The translations under genes and the position numbers were made by a program. DNA of 34,564 nucleotides from positions 1 to 34,564 of IMG/VR virus record IMGVR_UViG_3300025085_000088. The stretch is one strand, 5' to 3'. Under the pieces are notes generated by a model, which worked only from the letters and a program-made list of their open reading frames with translations, had not been told where the DNA came from and searched no databases. This document shows, piece after piece, positions 1 to 9,072 of this stretch. Every line of letters begins with the position of its first letter. Positions within the stretch are counted from its first letter, which is position 1. Source of the stretch: a virus.

Positions 1-306
1 CCGTTGCCGTACGACGAGGCCAACAAAAAGTATGGGGGCATGGGCAAGCTGAGAAGAGCGTTTACTTACAAGGCGTTAAACAGATTGATCCAAGGCTCTG
101 CGGCGGACCAAACCAAAAAAGCCATGCTCGATTGTTACGAGGCGGGACTTACTCCTATGCTGACAGTGCATGATGAGTTATGCTTTAACGTAGAGGGGCA
201 GGAGCAAGCTGCTCAAATACAGGAAATTATGGAAACTGGTGTGCCGCTCAAAGTCCCCTCGAAAATTGATGTAGATATCCAAGATGATTGGGGTGAAATA
301 GAATGA
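1..306 (+). CDS. DNA polymerase, family A (pol I type), C-terminal fragment
   Basis: This is the last ~101 codons of a replicative DNA polymerase; the reading frame is open at base 1, so the gene begins outside the window. The sequence shows NRLIQGSAAD, the conserved helix of the family A palm/fingers region, followed by the motif C signature VHDEL in which the aspartate and glutamate belong to the two-metal catalytic site. After this comes a short C-terminal tail ending in a Trp-Gly-containing segment, as in pol I enzymes. The stop codon overlaps the start of the next gene by ATGA, so the two are probably co-translated. The family assignment is firm. The subtype (T7-like or another phage clade) and any exonuclease domain lie outside the window. 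Confidence 0.95.
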   Translation, partial: PLPYDEANKKYGGMGKLRRAFTYKALNRLIQGSAADQTKKAMLDCYEAGLTPMLTVHDELCFNVEGQEQAAQIQEIMETGVPLKVPSKIDVDIQDDWGEIE

Positions 307-503
307 ACGAACCAATTAATACCCTCGGCTTTAAGGAAATGCACCCGATGCAAGTGGAGGCTTTGGTTGATTTGATTAACCGCGCACTAAATCTGGCATG
401 CATAACTGGCGACGAGGACATTATCCAAGAGATCGAACAGGCTTCCGACGAAGTCATTCACCTGTTTGGTGGCAACGGAGTGTCGGTTAAGATCGACGTT
501 TAA
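303..503 (+). CDS. Small protein coupled to DNA polymerase, unknown function
   Basis: A 66-residue acidic protein whose ATG overlaps the polymerase stop codon (ATGA), which supports translation by coupling. It has no motif I recognise. The middle (about residues 17-55) reads as two amphipathic helices, and the last ten residues look like a beta strand. Its position suggests a replication-operon accessory protein, but that is inference from location only. It is the last rightward gene: its TAA overlaps the stop codon of the leftward 1425-residue gene, so the two operons meet head-on with no spacer. Confidence 0.75.
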   Translation: MNEPINTLGFKEMHPMQVEALVDLINRALNLACITGDEDIIQEIEQASDEVIHLFGGNGVSVKIDV

Positions 504-3500
504 GGTTTTAGTAACTCTCGGGTCCGAGGATCAGGGAGCAGACGTGGATCCACTTGAGTTTGTTGGATCGTAGGTTGGAAGTTGTTCAGTTGAATGTTGC
601 TTTTTTGTTGTGGCGCACTCATGAATGGATTAGTCGTTGGAGCCTTTGGTGCGTTCATAAACGGGTTACTGGCAGGACGACGTTCCGCAGGTGTGGCGTC
701 ATCAGGGATTAAAGATACGCCAGACATTTCCCGCTGTATTCTTTGTATCTCTTCTTGTGGATATTGATCAAAGATACCCGCCGTACGCATGTCCCGAATG
801 TTTTTTCTAGTAACCTTAAACGGCACAAACTTACCATCGATTACTTCTTTGTAACCACTGACCCCTTCTCTCTTTAGTATACCAAATATCTTACGTTCAC
901 TGATGCCCATGGATTTTAAATCTTCGAACAACTGATAGAACCTACGGTCTACATTTAACTTCGCGTTGTTTGCTTTTTGGAATGCGTTGGCAAGGCTACG
1001 AGAAGATGCGTTACCGTCGTCAACTACTTGGTTAAACATCCTCTTAGAGTCCGTTCGTCCTTCACTTAGACCAAAGGCGGCATACTCCAAACCTTTTTCT
1101 GGATTAAATTCTTGCAAAGCTAAACCACTAAAAGCACGAATGACTTCTGTAGCAAAATCCCGTTCTCGCAACTGATTGTCTTTTGGGCTAACTAATCCAG
1201 GTGCAATATTGCCTACGGTTCCGCGAATAAAACGCCCTGGTTCTCCGTCTAAATCTACGGGAGAGACATTTGGAACCATAGTGTTTAAAACATGAGTAAT
1301 CATTTTATACCCTTTGGTGGGCCATGGATCCTCTGGATTATATACTGAAGCTCCCGTATTTGTTTTGCCACCTCTTGCTATCACGTCAACAACAGCTTCT
1401 GTCAGCATTGCTTCGGAAAGAAATGGTTCAAAAATCTCCTGTACCGCGCCCCCAACAGACTTGCCGAAAGTGGTATCAGGTCCTTCACCTTTTCGCATTG
1501 CATCGTCGAACTCATTTACGGCACGGTTGGCAAAACGATATAGCTGATCATAAGGGTTTGAGGTACTAAAGTTCATGTACTGAATCTTGCCGTCTTCGTC
1601 TTTACCTAGAGGTATTAAAACAGAACCCTTTTCCCATGGTGCAGCAAACGATCTCTTGTACGCGTCCATTTCCTCTGGCGTTACTCCAGAGATAGCATAG
1701 CCAAACTCAAGGGCAGCAACAGGCGCAACCATGGTAGTTCCCATGAAGCCTACCAACCTATTTCTCCCACGACTTTGGACAGCGGGGATATCAGATGCCA
1801 TGTCATCAAGACTTTGTTTTACAATGCCAAACCCTGTTCGGTATATTTCCGCAGGGAAAGTTATAAAATTGCCTAGAGGTAGTTTTCTACCGAACTTAAC
1901 AAGGTCCGTTGCACCTTTGTTGTAGTTAGGAACGGTGTCTCTTACAATTTGTGCGGCACGATTTTTAATTAATTCGTTCATATCCACATCACCTCGAGTC
2001 AGCATTTGCTGTATCTCGGGAGTTAGATCCTCACCATTCTTTGTAAGATAGTTTACCTTCTGTCTAAGTGATGCTCCTTCTAATGCCTTGCGAAGGTGGG
2101 CTTGCTCGGCCTGATAGTTAAAGAGTTTCCAAAAGTCATCAGACGCCTGATACACATCCTCTAGCGGTTTCATATAACCCGATGCTGCCTTGGCTACCTT
2201 TTCCCCAACCAACGCTTCAGCCGCAGTCTTAGGCTCTCGAGCGGTCATGCCTACGCCCTTGCGTAAAGAATCTTGAATCTCTCGCAACTCTGCGTTTGTC
2301 CCAATCATGCCCCTACGTTGAGCATCCATAAGCTCGGCTGTGAACGCGTCATCACCTTTATTAAACAGGTTACTTAAAACAATTTGAGCAGAGTCGGATA
2401 AGCTCCCTCCTCTACCAACCACAGGAATATTCCCGTTGGCTAACGCAAAAGCAGATGCGGTAGTGAAATTTCGGATCTGCGTAATTGGAGACAAAATAGT
2501 TTTACTATATTGAGAAACACCTTTTGCTCGAAGCAACCATTCCCAAGTCGAACGCAACGCTTGATATCCAGCGTCTTCTTCTCCAACAATGTAATTGGTT
2601 AAATTGTTGTAAAGTGGGCGGGGGACATAGTGATCGTTAAGGCTACCCCACCCTGAAGTTCCCGCAAGAATCTCATCTTTATCTGCGGCTCTTCCTTTAA
2701 CTGTCGGGGTACTCATTGCACCTATGCCCGTGGAGCTATCTCCACCCAACTGAACGTATCCACGTTCGACCAACTCTTTACGTTGGTCAGGAGACAATCC
2801 TTCCCCTTTTAAAATCATGTTTTTTAACAGGCCGTCTTGCCTGTTTGATAGTTGCGAAAGACTAGAAAAGAAATCATCGACAGCAGAAAACTGAGATATA
2901 TCTGCCGCAGTCGAAAGGTACGCTTCTCTCGGGTCATTATAAATCTTGTAACCCTTGTCTGATTTTTTAACCGTAGTTCCCACTTCACCCATTAAGGCTC
3001 GAAGCGTACGAGGTATGTTTTCGCGAGAGACTAGCATGCCTGTATCTAATTGTTCTCTAGCTATACGACCACCTTCAAAAGGCTGTCTTGCTTTAATCGA
3101 ATGCCGTTTAAGGAAAGCCTCTCGTGCTTTCTTTGCTGCTGCATCGGTAACCTTTGATCCAAGTTTTACTTCCAAATTAGTTCGATCTGGACCCGTGGTT
3201 CTGAGGCCATTGGCCTTCATGAACTCTTCGCTTAACTCCATTTGATTTACATCACGTCTAGCTAAACGTGTTAATTCTTTTTCTGTTGCCCGTCGGTTTG
3301 CTCGGAAGTAATCGTCCGCCGCAGCAATGCTTTCTTCTGTAGGTGTGTACTTAGCATCTTCATGAATTTTGTACCGACGACGTAAATAACTGTTGATGTT
3401 TTGATCGATCACATCCTTTATCGTACGACCATCTTTAGTGGTAAAGTTATTGTTTCTGAGAAACTCACTGCCAACCATGCGGTTACTTAACTCGTCGATA

Positions 3501-4777
3501 TGCGAACGCATCTTTACCGCGCTGGGTCTAATTCCTTCTGGCAACTCTTGAAGTATTTGGGTTTTTACTTTGGGGTCTGATTGAGTGAGAAACTCTTCTA
3601 CTTTAGATAGGGTCCCTGCTCGTGCTAAGTTGCCCGCTTCTTCTCCATCAGGAAGATTGGGAAGTGCCTTGTCTATTTCTTGTTCAAACTCTTTTAGTAT
3701 TCTCTCCGCTCTGCCGACTTCTTTGCCTACCTTTGCATCTACAGCTAACCGCTCCTCCGCAGCCATTCTTGGCAAATACCCACCTGGTTTTCCGTACGCT
3801 ATTACGTTCGCAATCCCTCGTTTAAGGCTGCTCAATTCATCGGGGGCTGTCATACGTTGGTACAAAAGCTGATCGATAGCCGCACCTGTGTCATCTAACT
3901 TTTGCTTCACTGCTTTTGCAGAGGTTTGTACCGTTGGAGTTTTTACGGCGGCTCCGATAGTTTTACCACCCGCCATCAACGCACCTTGGGCAACGCCACC
4001 TAGCAAAGTAGACTCCACACCAAGACGGAGTTTATTTCGAAAACGTGCCAGCGCCTTTTCCCGACCACTCAAACCAATCAAGTCTTCTGTTTGTGTGTAT
4101 CCTGTTTCTGCCCAGTCTCCTATCGTGGACATACCGTCTGTGGATACCGCAGCATCAACGGCCCCAGCCGCAGCAAGTTCCTTTGCAGCTAGACCAAACT
4201 TCTGCCCTCTGGTTAGTGGTACATTAGCCAAACCCTTTTTTGCACGGGCCGCTTTAGCCGCCATGCTTACACCCTTTGCAGCTAGACCACCTGGTACTAC
4301 AAATTGTGTAACAATCTCCGCACCCTTACCCAAAAATCCCTCTGGGGTAAAGTCCAAGGCTTCTTTTAGATTTTCTGCCCCACGCGTAATTTTGTCTCCG
4401 TACTCTGTTCCCAAGGCAATATCAGGAACCAAAGCTAAAGTTGTACCGACACCCTCGGCTGCGCCTACCACACCTGCCCCAATGCCCTCTGCTACATTCC
4501 CAACGGCTGAACCTAGTCTTTCACCCGTAGTGTCCACACCATCATCAAAACCGATAATGTTATCTGCTACGGCGTAGCCTACTTGACCCAGTTTTTCTGT
4601 GACATAATCAACAGGAGCAATACCCGTGTCTCCAATCAAGGTTCTGCCCCTGTCAGAAGCAGAGGTTCCTGGTGCCATCGGTGCATTTAGAAAAGGATTA
4701 TCAATCGGGGTTGTTTGTTCTGATTCTTCCGTTTCTTGCGGGGCCATTGGTGCCGCCATAAAAGGATTTTCAGCCAT
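500..4777 (-). CDS. Very large virion or ejection-type protein, 1425 aa, with NPFxxAP motifs at both ends
   Basis: This 1425-residue protein is the last gene of the leftward late operon, a usual place for a phage internal virion (ejection) protein. I see no lysozyme, transglycosylase or protease signature. The N-terminal 40 residues hold two copies of NPF[ML]xAPMAP (residues 4-13 and 27-36). Residues about 40-300 are Gly/Ala-rich with hydrophobic stretches that could contact membrane. The middle is long, charged and helical. Around residues 975-1045 a conserved-looking block includes KLPLGNFITFP and a hydrophobic segment. Near the C-terminus NPFMNAPKAP and NPFMSAP recur at about residues 1371 and 1383. 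Its ATG overlaps the stop of the preceding gene (TAATG). It might instead belong to the large polyvalent proteins of phages; a delivery role is inferred from size and place. Confidence 0.9.
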   Translation of the reverse strand: MAENPFMAAPMAPQETEESEQTTPIDNPFLNAPMAPGTSASDRGRTLIGDTGIAPVDYVTEKLGQVGYAVADNIIGFDDGVDTTGERLGSAVGNVAEGIGAGVVGAAEGVGTTLALVPDIALGTEYGDKITRGAENLKEALDFTPEGFLGKGAEIVTQFVVPGGLAAKGVSMAAKAARAKKGLANVPLTRGQKFGLAAKELAAAGAVDAAVSTDGMSTIGDWAETGYTQTEDLIGLSGREKALARFRNKLRLGVESTLLGGVAQGALMAGGKTIGAAVKTPTVQTSAKAVKQKLDDTGAAIDQLLYQRMTAPDELSSLKRGIANVIAYGKPGGYLPRMAAEERLAVDAKVGKEVGRAERILKEFEQEIDKALPNLPDGEEAGNLARAGTLSKVEEFLTQSDPKVKTQILQELPEGIRPSAVKMRSHIDELSNRMVGSEFLRNNNFTTKDGRTIKDVIDQNINSYLRRRYKIHEDAKYTPTEESIAAADDYFRANRRATEKELTRLARRDVNQMELSEEFMKANGLRTTGPDRTNLEVKLGSKVTDAAAKKAREAFLKRHSIKARQPFEGGRIAREQLDTGMLVSRENIPRTLRALMGEVGTTVKKSDKGYKIYNDPREAYLSTAADISQFSAVDDFFSSLSQLSNRQDGLLKNMILKGEGLSPDQRKELVERGYVQLGGDSSTGIGAMSTPTVKGRAADKDEILAGTSGWGSLNDHYVPRPLYNNLTNYIVGEEDAGYQALRSTWEWLLRAKGVSQYSKTILSPITQIRNFTTASAFALANGNIPVVGRGGSLSDSAQIVLSNLFNKGDDAFTAELMDAQRRGMIGTNAELREIQDSLRKGVGMTAREPKTAAEALVGEKVAKAASGYMKPLEDVYQASDDFWKLFNYQAEQAHLRKALEGASLRQKVNYLTKNGEDLTPEIQQMLTRGDVDMNELIKNRAAQIVRDTVPNYNKGATDLVKFGRKLPLGNFITFPAEIYRTGFGIVKQSLDDMASDIPAVQSRGRNRLVGFMGTTMVAPVAALEFGYAISGVTPEEMDAYKRSFAAPWEKGSVLIPLGKDEDGKIQYMNFSTSNPYDQLYRFANRAVNEFDDAMRKGEGPDTTFGKSVGGAVQEIFEPFLSEAMLTEAVVDVIARGGKTNTGASVYNPEDPWPTKGYKMITHVLNTMVPNVSPVDLDGEPGRFIRGTVGNIAPGLVSPKDNQLRERDFATEVIRAFSGLALQEFNPEKGLEYAAFGLSEGRTDSKRMFNQVVDDGNASSRSLANAFQKANNAKLNVDRRFYQLFEDLKSMGISERKIFGILKREGVSGYKEVIDGKFVPFKVTRKNIRDMRTAGIFDQYPQEEIQRIQREMSGVSLIPDDATPAERRPASNPFMNAPKAPTTNPFMSAPQQKSNIQLNNFQPTIQQTQVDPRLLPDPRTRELLKP

Positions 4778-6051
4778 TAGCCAATAGCTCCTGCGGGTAT
4801 TCCTCTATCAATCAGCATCTGTCGTACCGCAGCAGGATCCCTACCATTGGCAATAGCCTCTTGAGCTTGGCTTACCATTGCTTGCTGGTCTGGTGTTAAC
4901 GACGGGCCAGTAGGTGCCGCAGTAGGTCCTCCCGCTCCACCCGCGTACAAAGGACCAATAATTTGTTTGGCTTGTTCCATTGCCTTAACAGGATCAGTAC
5001 CTGGATTAGACTTCATGATTTCTTCTGCAAACATAGACACTCGATCTATGTATGGTTCTACAGGGGAAACACCTGACTTACCGCTTCCGCTGCCTTTTGC
5101 CGCCGCGAGAGCCAAAGCATTTTGTGTGTTAATGCGCCCTTGTTCAGTCTGTTTCATTGCTTTGAGACCAACTAACATACCGTTGGCAATGTTCTTTGAG
5201 GCTCGTGGACTTGTACCTGCTGCAATAGCAAAGCCTGTGATAGCGTCGTTCATAGCATCGATCTTAGCTTCGCTGTTTAGCTTCTTACCAAAAACTTGTT
5301 CCGATGTTTGTGCTAAAGCCTTCTTAACGCTTTTTGCTTCTGCGTCTCCACCTAATGCAGACAACAGATTACGCGCACGATCTTCATCACTTAAACTTTG
5401 ATCTTGCATAGCCGCTGCAAGCTGTTCCGCTTGATTGTTCAATAAGTTTGCATTCTCATCGCTACCTGCGGTTTCAGCCGTAAACGGACGCAGGTTTACA
5501 GGAAACTTCCCACTCTGTGCTGCGCTAGTCAATTCGATAGCACGTTCAGGTGTGATGGCATCCATGTCTACTTCAGGCTGTTGTACAACAGATCCTGCCT
5601 GACGGCGTATATCAACCGACGGCATCGGCCCTGTTGCTGCCCCCAAGTAGTTTGCTAACTCCTGTCTGCGATCCATCGGGCGACCACCGATGTTCAAACC
5701 CATAGGCTTTTGCATCGGATTCATACCCTGTGGAGGCGCGGGTTGCGCTGGTGCTTGTGGCGGAGGTGCGGGTTGCGGCGACATTTGAGGCTGCATTTGA
5801 GGCATCTGCGGGGCAACCTGTGGCATCGGAGCGGAGGGCATTGGACCCATCCGTTTCTGTGCTTGCATGATCCCTTGTATGTCGATCTGTGGTGTAGGCG
5901 CACTCTGTACCGCTTTCATCGCCTCTTGAAGCAACGGCTCCGAGGATGCCATGATCCCACCCATCGAACGCAGCTTGTCCCGAGCAGCGGTTTTGTTCGC
6001 TGCATCGGACTTACGCTTGAAGAGTTTGCGGTTGAATACGTTTTGTTCCAT
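4777..6051 (-). CDS. Pro/Gln/Met-rich structural-type protein, 424 aa
   Basis: I do not recognise a family. The N-terminal ~55 residues are basic and helical. Residues about 56-115 are a low-complexity linker rich in Pro, Gln and Met (repeated PQMPQ and QPAPP-like phrases). The rest is mainly helical, with an Ala-rich section and a C-terminal segment beginning LTPDQQAMVSQAQEAI and ending in a 'DPAAVRQMLIDRGI' phrase, a short helix-turn-helix-like ending I associate with other phage virion proteins. It sits between the 665-residue protein and the 1425-residue protein and overlaps the latter by one base. A flexible linker plus helices fits an internal virion or tail-associated protein, but this is inference from context. 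Confidence 0.88.
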   Translation of the reverse strand: MEQNVFNRKLFKRKSDAANKTAARDKLRSMGGIMASSEPLLQEAMKAVQSAPTPQIDIQGIMQAQKRMGPMPSAPMPQVAPQMPQMQPQMSPQPAPPPQAPAQPAPPQGMNPMQKPMGLNIGGRPMDRRQELANYLGAATGPMPSVDIRRQAGSVVQQPEVDMDAITPERAIELTSAAQSGKFPVNLRPFTAETAGSDENANLLNNQAEQLAAAMQDQSLSDEDRARNLLSALGGDAEAKSVKKALAQTSEQVFGKKLNSEAKIDAMNDAITGFAIAAGTSPRASKNIANGMLVGLKAMKQTEQGRINTQNALALAAAKGSGSGKSGVSPVEPYIDRVSMFAEEIMKSNPGTDPVKAMEQAKQIIGPLYAGGAGGPTAAPTGPSLTPDQQAMVSQAQEAIANGRDPAAVRQMLIDRGIPAGAIG

Positions 6052-6062
6052 CGACTACACCC

Positions 6063-8060
6063 TTATCCGAATATCCCACCGCCACCAGCGTTTTGATAAC
6101 CCTGAAGACCCTGCGCCATACCTATAATATTGGACACGGGGCTTGGTGTTGGCACACTTTGTACGGTTAGTGAACTTTGAGTAGAAGGTACACCTCGGAA
6201 AATGTCGGACATGTAGTTGAACCGTTGATATGGCTCGTATGCTTCTTCGATATCTGCCTGACGCTGTACGTCGTACTCTGATTGCATCTGACCCTGTTCC
6301 AAGGCTCCGATGTTGAATAGTGAATTGACATCGCTCTGGTTGGCTTGCTGTGCAGCTTCGCCCAACGCAGCCTGACGTACGCCGATGTCTGTTTGCTGAC
6401 CCGCCAGTGAGCCGAGGCCCTGACCAAGCTGACCAAATATCTGTGAAGCGTTCTGACCACGGCGCATCTGATCCTCGAACGCAGACTGACCAAGGTTCTG
6501 CGACATCTCGAAGCCTGTGCCCCGTAGACCCGCTAGACCCATGGATAGATCCGCTTGTGCTCCTGCACCTTGCATTTGCATTCCTGCGGCTGCTTGCTCC
6601 GCACTGATACCCAACTGTGCCGCAGCTTCTTCCGCTGATATACCCATCTGCCCTGCTTGTTGCAGGATACTCGCTAGATTGGTTTGACCTGACAACCCAA
6701 GCTGACCACCCTGCAAAGATCCTGTCTGTGCAAGCTGCTCTGCGGATAGCCCCAGTCTACCTGCGGCCTCTGCTGCATTTAATGCCGTACCTGCACCCGC
6801 CTGACCAAGCTGACCACGAAGCTGCGCGGCTGTTTGACCACGGCCCTGTTGTGCTTCGAAGGCTGATTGTGCACGTTGCGCGGCACTCTCAAACCCTGCC
6901 TGACGCATTCCTGCTGCGGTGCGACCCTGCTGCTCTAGAATATTCCGTCCGAGTTCCTGCTGCGCTACCGCCTCGCGAGATCCACCAAAGGCTCCCGCGC
7001 CTACGGCCTGTGCACCAAGCTCGTTTCTTTGCATCTGCCCTGCTCGAGCGATGTCTTGGATGGCCTGTTGTACGGCTGCATCCTCATACTGGTTCATAAA
7101 CGCGCCAATACCCTGTGGATCAAACGCCCCAGTGGTGTCGTCTAGACGGCTAATGCCTTCTGCGGCGGCTCCCAAACCAAAGGCTCCTGCACCCGACAGA
7201 TCACGCTGCGCTTGCGCCGACGCTTGACGGGCACGTTGTGCCGCTACGTCTACACCAGTCTGTGCCGCTCCGACCTGACCCGCGATACCCGCACCTGCGT
7301 CACGCATACCTTGCTGCGCTGTACCAGCCTGTCCAAGAATGTCCGCACCTGCGGCGGCACTGCGTATACCAGCGGCCCCACCTGTTGCGGCACTGCCTAT
7401 AGAGGTACTTGCTGTACCAACATCTGTCGCGGTGTCCCCGATTACATCTTCTTTGAAGTCCGAGAATATTGGATCCGTTGCCGCTCGACGTGTGGCTGTA
7501 TCATACAGGCCCGTGGTTCCGCGTAACTCTGTAACGCCCTCACCTACGGCACCCACACCCTCACCAACCTGACCAATGGCTCCCGAGCGGATTGGGTTGC
7601 CTTCTGCGTCTGTTTTTACTGAACCGTCATCGTTAAACTCAAAACCACCAAACGCTGCTTGCGCCTGATCAAACATGGGACTAAAGGCTCCCACGCCCTC
7701 TTCCGCCAGACGTATGGCTTCTAGCTGGTTCGGGGTCATTGGTGCTACGTCAGGACGACGAACACCCCCTTCGACCATAGGAATTGGTTGTCCACGGAAG
7801 TCTAGTAGCTGCTCCCCTGTGGTCGGGTCTGTTTCGAACATCTGGTTGCCATCGGCATCCAGTACAGGTGTACCATACAACGGAGAATCAGCGGCAATAC
7901 CCGTAACAATCGGTTGCCCACTTTCATCGAGGAGCGGGTTACCTTGGTCATCAAGCTCAACATTGTAGACGTTGGCTAGTAAGTCTTTTAGAAATCGTTC
8001 TTGGTATTCGGGAATAAAGTTCGCACTGCGGCCCATACCTGTGTCATCAGTGTCGCTCAT
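6063..8060 (-). CDS. Ala/Gly/Gln-rich repetitive virion protein, 665 aa
   Basis: A 665-residue low-complexity protein of unknown function. Residues about 25-100 contain degenerate repeats of the form D-x-x-G-N-P-L-L-D-x-x-G-Q-P-I (for example GNPLLDESGQPI, then DADGNQMFETD, then DFRGQPIP), likely beta hairpins. From about residue 130 to 600 the chain is Ala/Gln/Gly-rich with repeated helical phrases such as LGISAEEAAAQLGISAEQAA, expected to form long helices or coiled coil. The C-terminus is Gly-rich. It overlaps the next gene upstream (8057-8845) by ATGA. Size, composition and place between the tail hub and the 1425-residue protein suggest an internal, DNA-ejection-type protein; no catalytic residues are visible. 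Confidence 0.88.
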   Translation of the reverse strand: MSDTDDTGMGRSANFIPEYQERFLKDLLANVYNVELDDQGNPLLDESGQPIVTGIAADSPLYGTPVLDADGNQMFETDPTTGEQLLDFRGQPIPMVEGGVRRPDVAPMTPNQLEAIRLAEEGVGAFSPMFDQAQAAFGGFEFNDDGSVKTDAEGNPIRSGAIGQVGEGVGAVGEGVTELRGTTGLYDTATRRAATDPIFSDFKEDVIGDTATDVGTASTSIGSAATGGAAGIRSAAAGADILGQAGTAQQGMRDAGAGIAGQVGAAQTGVDVAAQRARQASAQAQRDLSGAGAFGLGAAAEGISRLDDTTGAFDPQGIGAFMNQYEDAAVQQAIQDIARAGQMQRNELGAQAVGAGAFGGSREAVAQQELGRNILEQQGRTAAGMRQAGFESAAQRAQSAFEAQQGRGQTAAQLRGQLGQAGAGTALNAAEAAGRLGLSAEQLAQTGSLQGGQLGLSGQTNLASILQQAGQMGISAEEAAAQLGISAEQAAAGMQMQGAGAQADLSMGLAGLRGTGFEMSQNLGQSAFEDQMRRGQNASQIFGQLGQGLGSLAGQQTDIGVRQAALGEAAQQANQSDVNSLFNIGALEQGQMQSEYDVQRQADIEEAYEPYQRFNYMSDIFRGVPSTQSSLTVQSVPTPSPVSNIIGMAQGLQGYQNAGGGGIFG

Positions 8061-8845
8061 GCCATACCTCCTTGGTCAAATTGGCGTTGCATGGCGTATA
8101 ACCGCGCTGCTCCAACACCAGGATCTCCGCCGCCTATAGCGTTGACATCTCTTTCTCGCAATACAAACTCACCGTCAGAAAGCGCCGCTTCCTGTACTGG
8201 CATACCGTTTTGATAAATCTGTGCAGGAATCGAGTCACTCGTGCCCGTACCTGGCCCTTCTACATAACCGCCCATAGCAAAGTTACGACGGCGAACGTCG
8301 TTAGCCTGTGTGCCACGGTAACTTGGTAGTCTTTCCCCCGTAGCTAACTGCCGATCTTGTAGTGGCGTGGTCATCTTAACTTCTTTTGGCTCTAAAGCCT
8401 GTAGTGCAATCGCTTGGATCATCGGGTTGGACAAGATCGAACCGCCCTGTGGACCAAGATTAAACAGGTTGGTTAGACCACCGCCACCCGCGCCACCCAT
8501 TGCGCTACCCGCACGAGCCATGTTGCTCATTTGGTTCATTGCTGCGCCACCTGCGGCTGCATTGCCACCAGTCATAGCCGAACCAATTCGTGCCAGTGGA
8601 TTCATTGTTGTTGCTGCTTGGCCTCCAAGACCCATTGAAGTAAGCAACGAGCCAATACCTTGACCACCTGCGGCCCCCATACCAGCCATAGCTCCGCCAC
8701 CAACAAAGCCTAACATGCCTGATTTCAGGGCGTCACCTATATCACCGCCAGATGCAAGAGACCCAATGCCAGAACCAAGCGCGGCCCCCGCAGGGCCACC
8801 CATCGCAAATCCAACTAATCCACCTAGTGCACCTAATAATGACAT
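8057..8845 (-). CDS. Gly/Ala-rich hydrophobic virion protein with a GGYVxGPGTGTSDSIP motif, 262 aa
   Basis: Residues 1-100 are extremely Gly/Ala/Met-rich and hydrophobic, with GxxxG-like spacing that could insert into a membrane, as seen in internal or ejection proteins. The C-terminal third carries GGYVEGPGTGTSDSIPA, then a phrase ending LSDGEFVLRERDVNAIGGG. This GPGTGTSDSIPA...LSDGEFV pattern recurs in many tail and tape-measure-like phage proteins, and I recognise it from those; its function is not established. The protein ends with QGGMA. The gene lies between the small zinc-ribbon gene and the 665-residue gene, with overlaps of one and four bases, so it is co-expressed with the other putative delivery proteins. 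Confidence 0.88.
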   Translation of the reverse strand: MSLLGALGGLVGFAMGGPAGAALGSGIGSLASGGDIGDALKSGMLGFVGGGAMAGMGAAGGQGIGSLLTSMGLGGQAATTMNPLARIGSAMTGGNAAAGGAAMNQMSNMARAGSAMGGAGGGGLTNLFNLGPQGGSILSNPMIQAIALQALEPKEVKMTTPLQDRQLATGERLPSYRGTQANDVRRRNFAMGGYVEGPGTGTSDSIPAQIYQNGMPVQEAALSDGEFVLRERDVNAIGGGDPGVGAARLYAMQRQFDQGGMA

Positions 8846-9072
8846 TATGCTTCACCTCGAATAGCTTCTGGCGCAGTTACTGTAATCGTTGTACTGCGTT
8901 TTTCTGCGCCTGTCCAAGACTGTCCGCAATCTGGACAGTTCCCATCGGGGTAGCTTGCGACTTCTTCTGGCGTGTCAACTGCGTTATCACAGTTTACACA
9001 ATGCACTGTATCAGAAGATGACGAAGGTTTCCAGCGCGACCCGTCGGGCATTGTTATAATTGTATCGGTCAT
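8845..9072 (-). CDS. Small zinc-ribbon-like protein, 75 aa
   Basis: A 75-residue protein with two CxxC pairs, C25/C28 (CVNC) and C46/C49 (CPDC), about 18 residues apart. This spacing suits a four-cysteine zinc ribbon. The N-terminal TIITMPDGSRWKP and the C-terminal STTITVTAPEA look like short beta strands. It overlaps the 98-residue gene by ATGA at the 5' end and shares one base with the 262-residue gene at the 3' end, so it is embedded in the tail operon. A zinc-stabilised structural role, or a regulatory role, are both possible; the context favours the former. Metal binding is inferred from cysteine spacing only. Confidence 0.82.
   Translation of the reverse strand: MTDTIITMPDGSRWKPSSSSDTVHCVNCDNAVDTPEEVASYPDGNCPDCGQSWTGAEKRSTTITVTAPEAIRGEA

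Noticed and set aside
517-528. Short hairpin CTCG-GGTC-CGAG near the convergent gene ends
   Set aside because: A four-base stem with no T tract on either strand is too weak to be called a terminator.
3888-4577. Long rightward open frame (229 codons) opposite the 1425-residue gene
   Set aside because: Ala/Pro/Ser-rich translation mirrors the codon pattern of the leftward gene, with no domain pattern or coupled neighbours. The leftward gene is clearly coding across this span.
6617-7526. Several rightward frames of 100-160 codons opposite the 665-residue gene
   Set aside because: They arise because the Ala/Gln/Gly-rich sense codons are stop-poor on the other strand; the translations look like reversed repeats and lack plausible starts.
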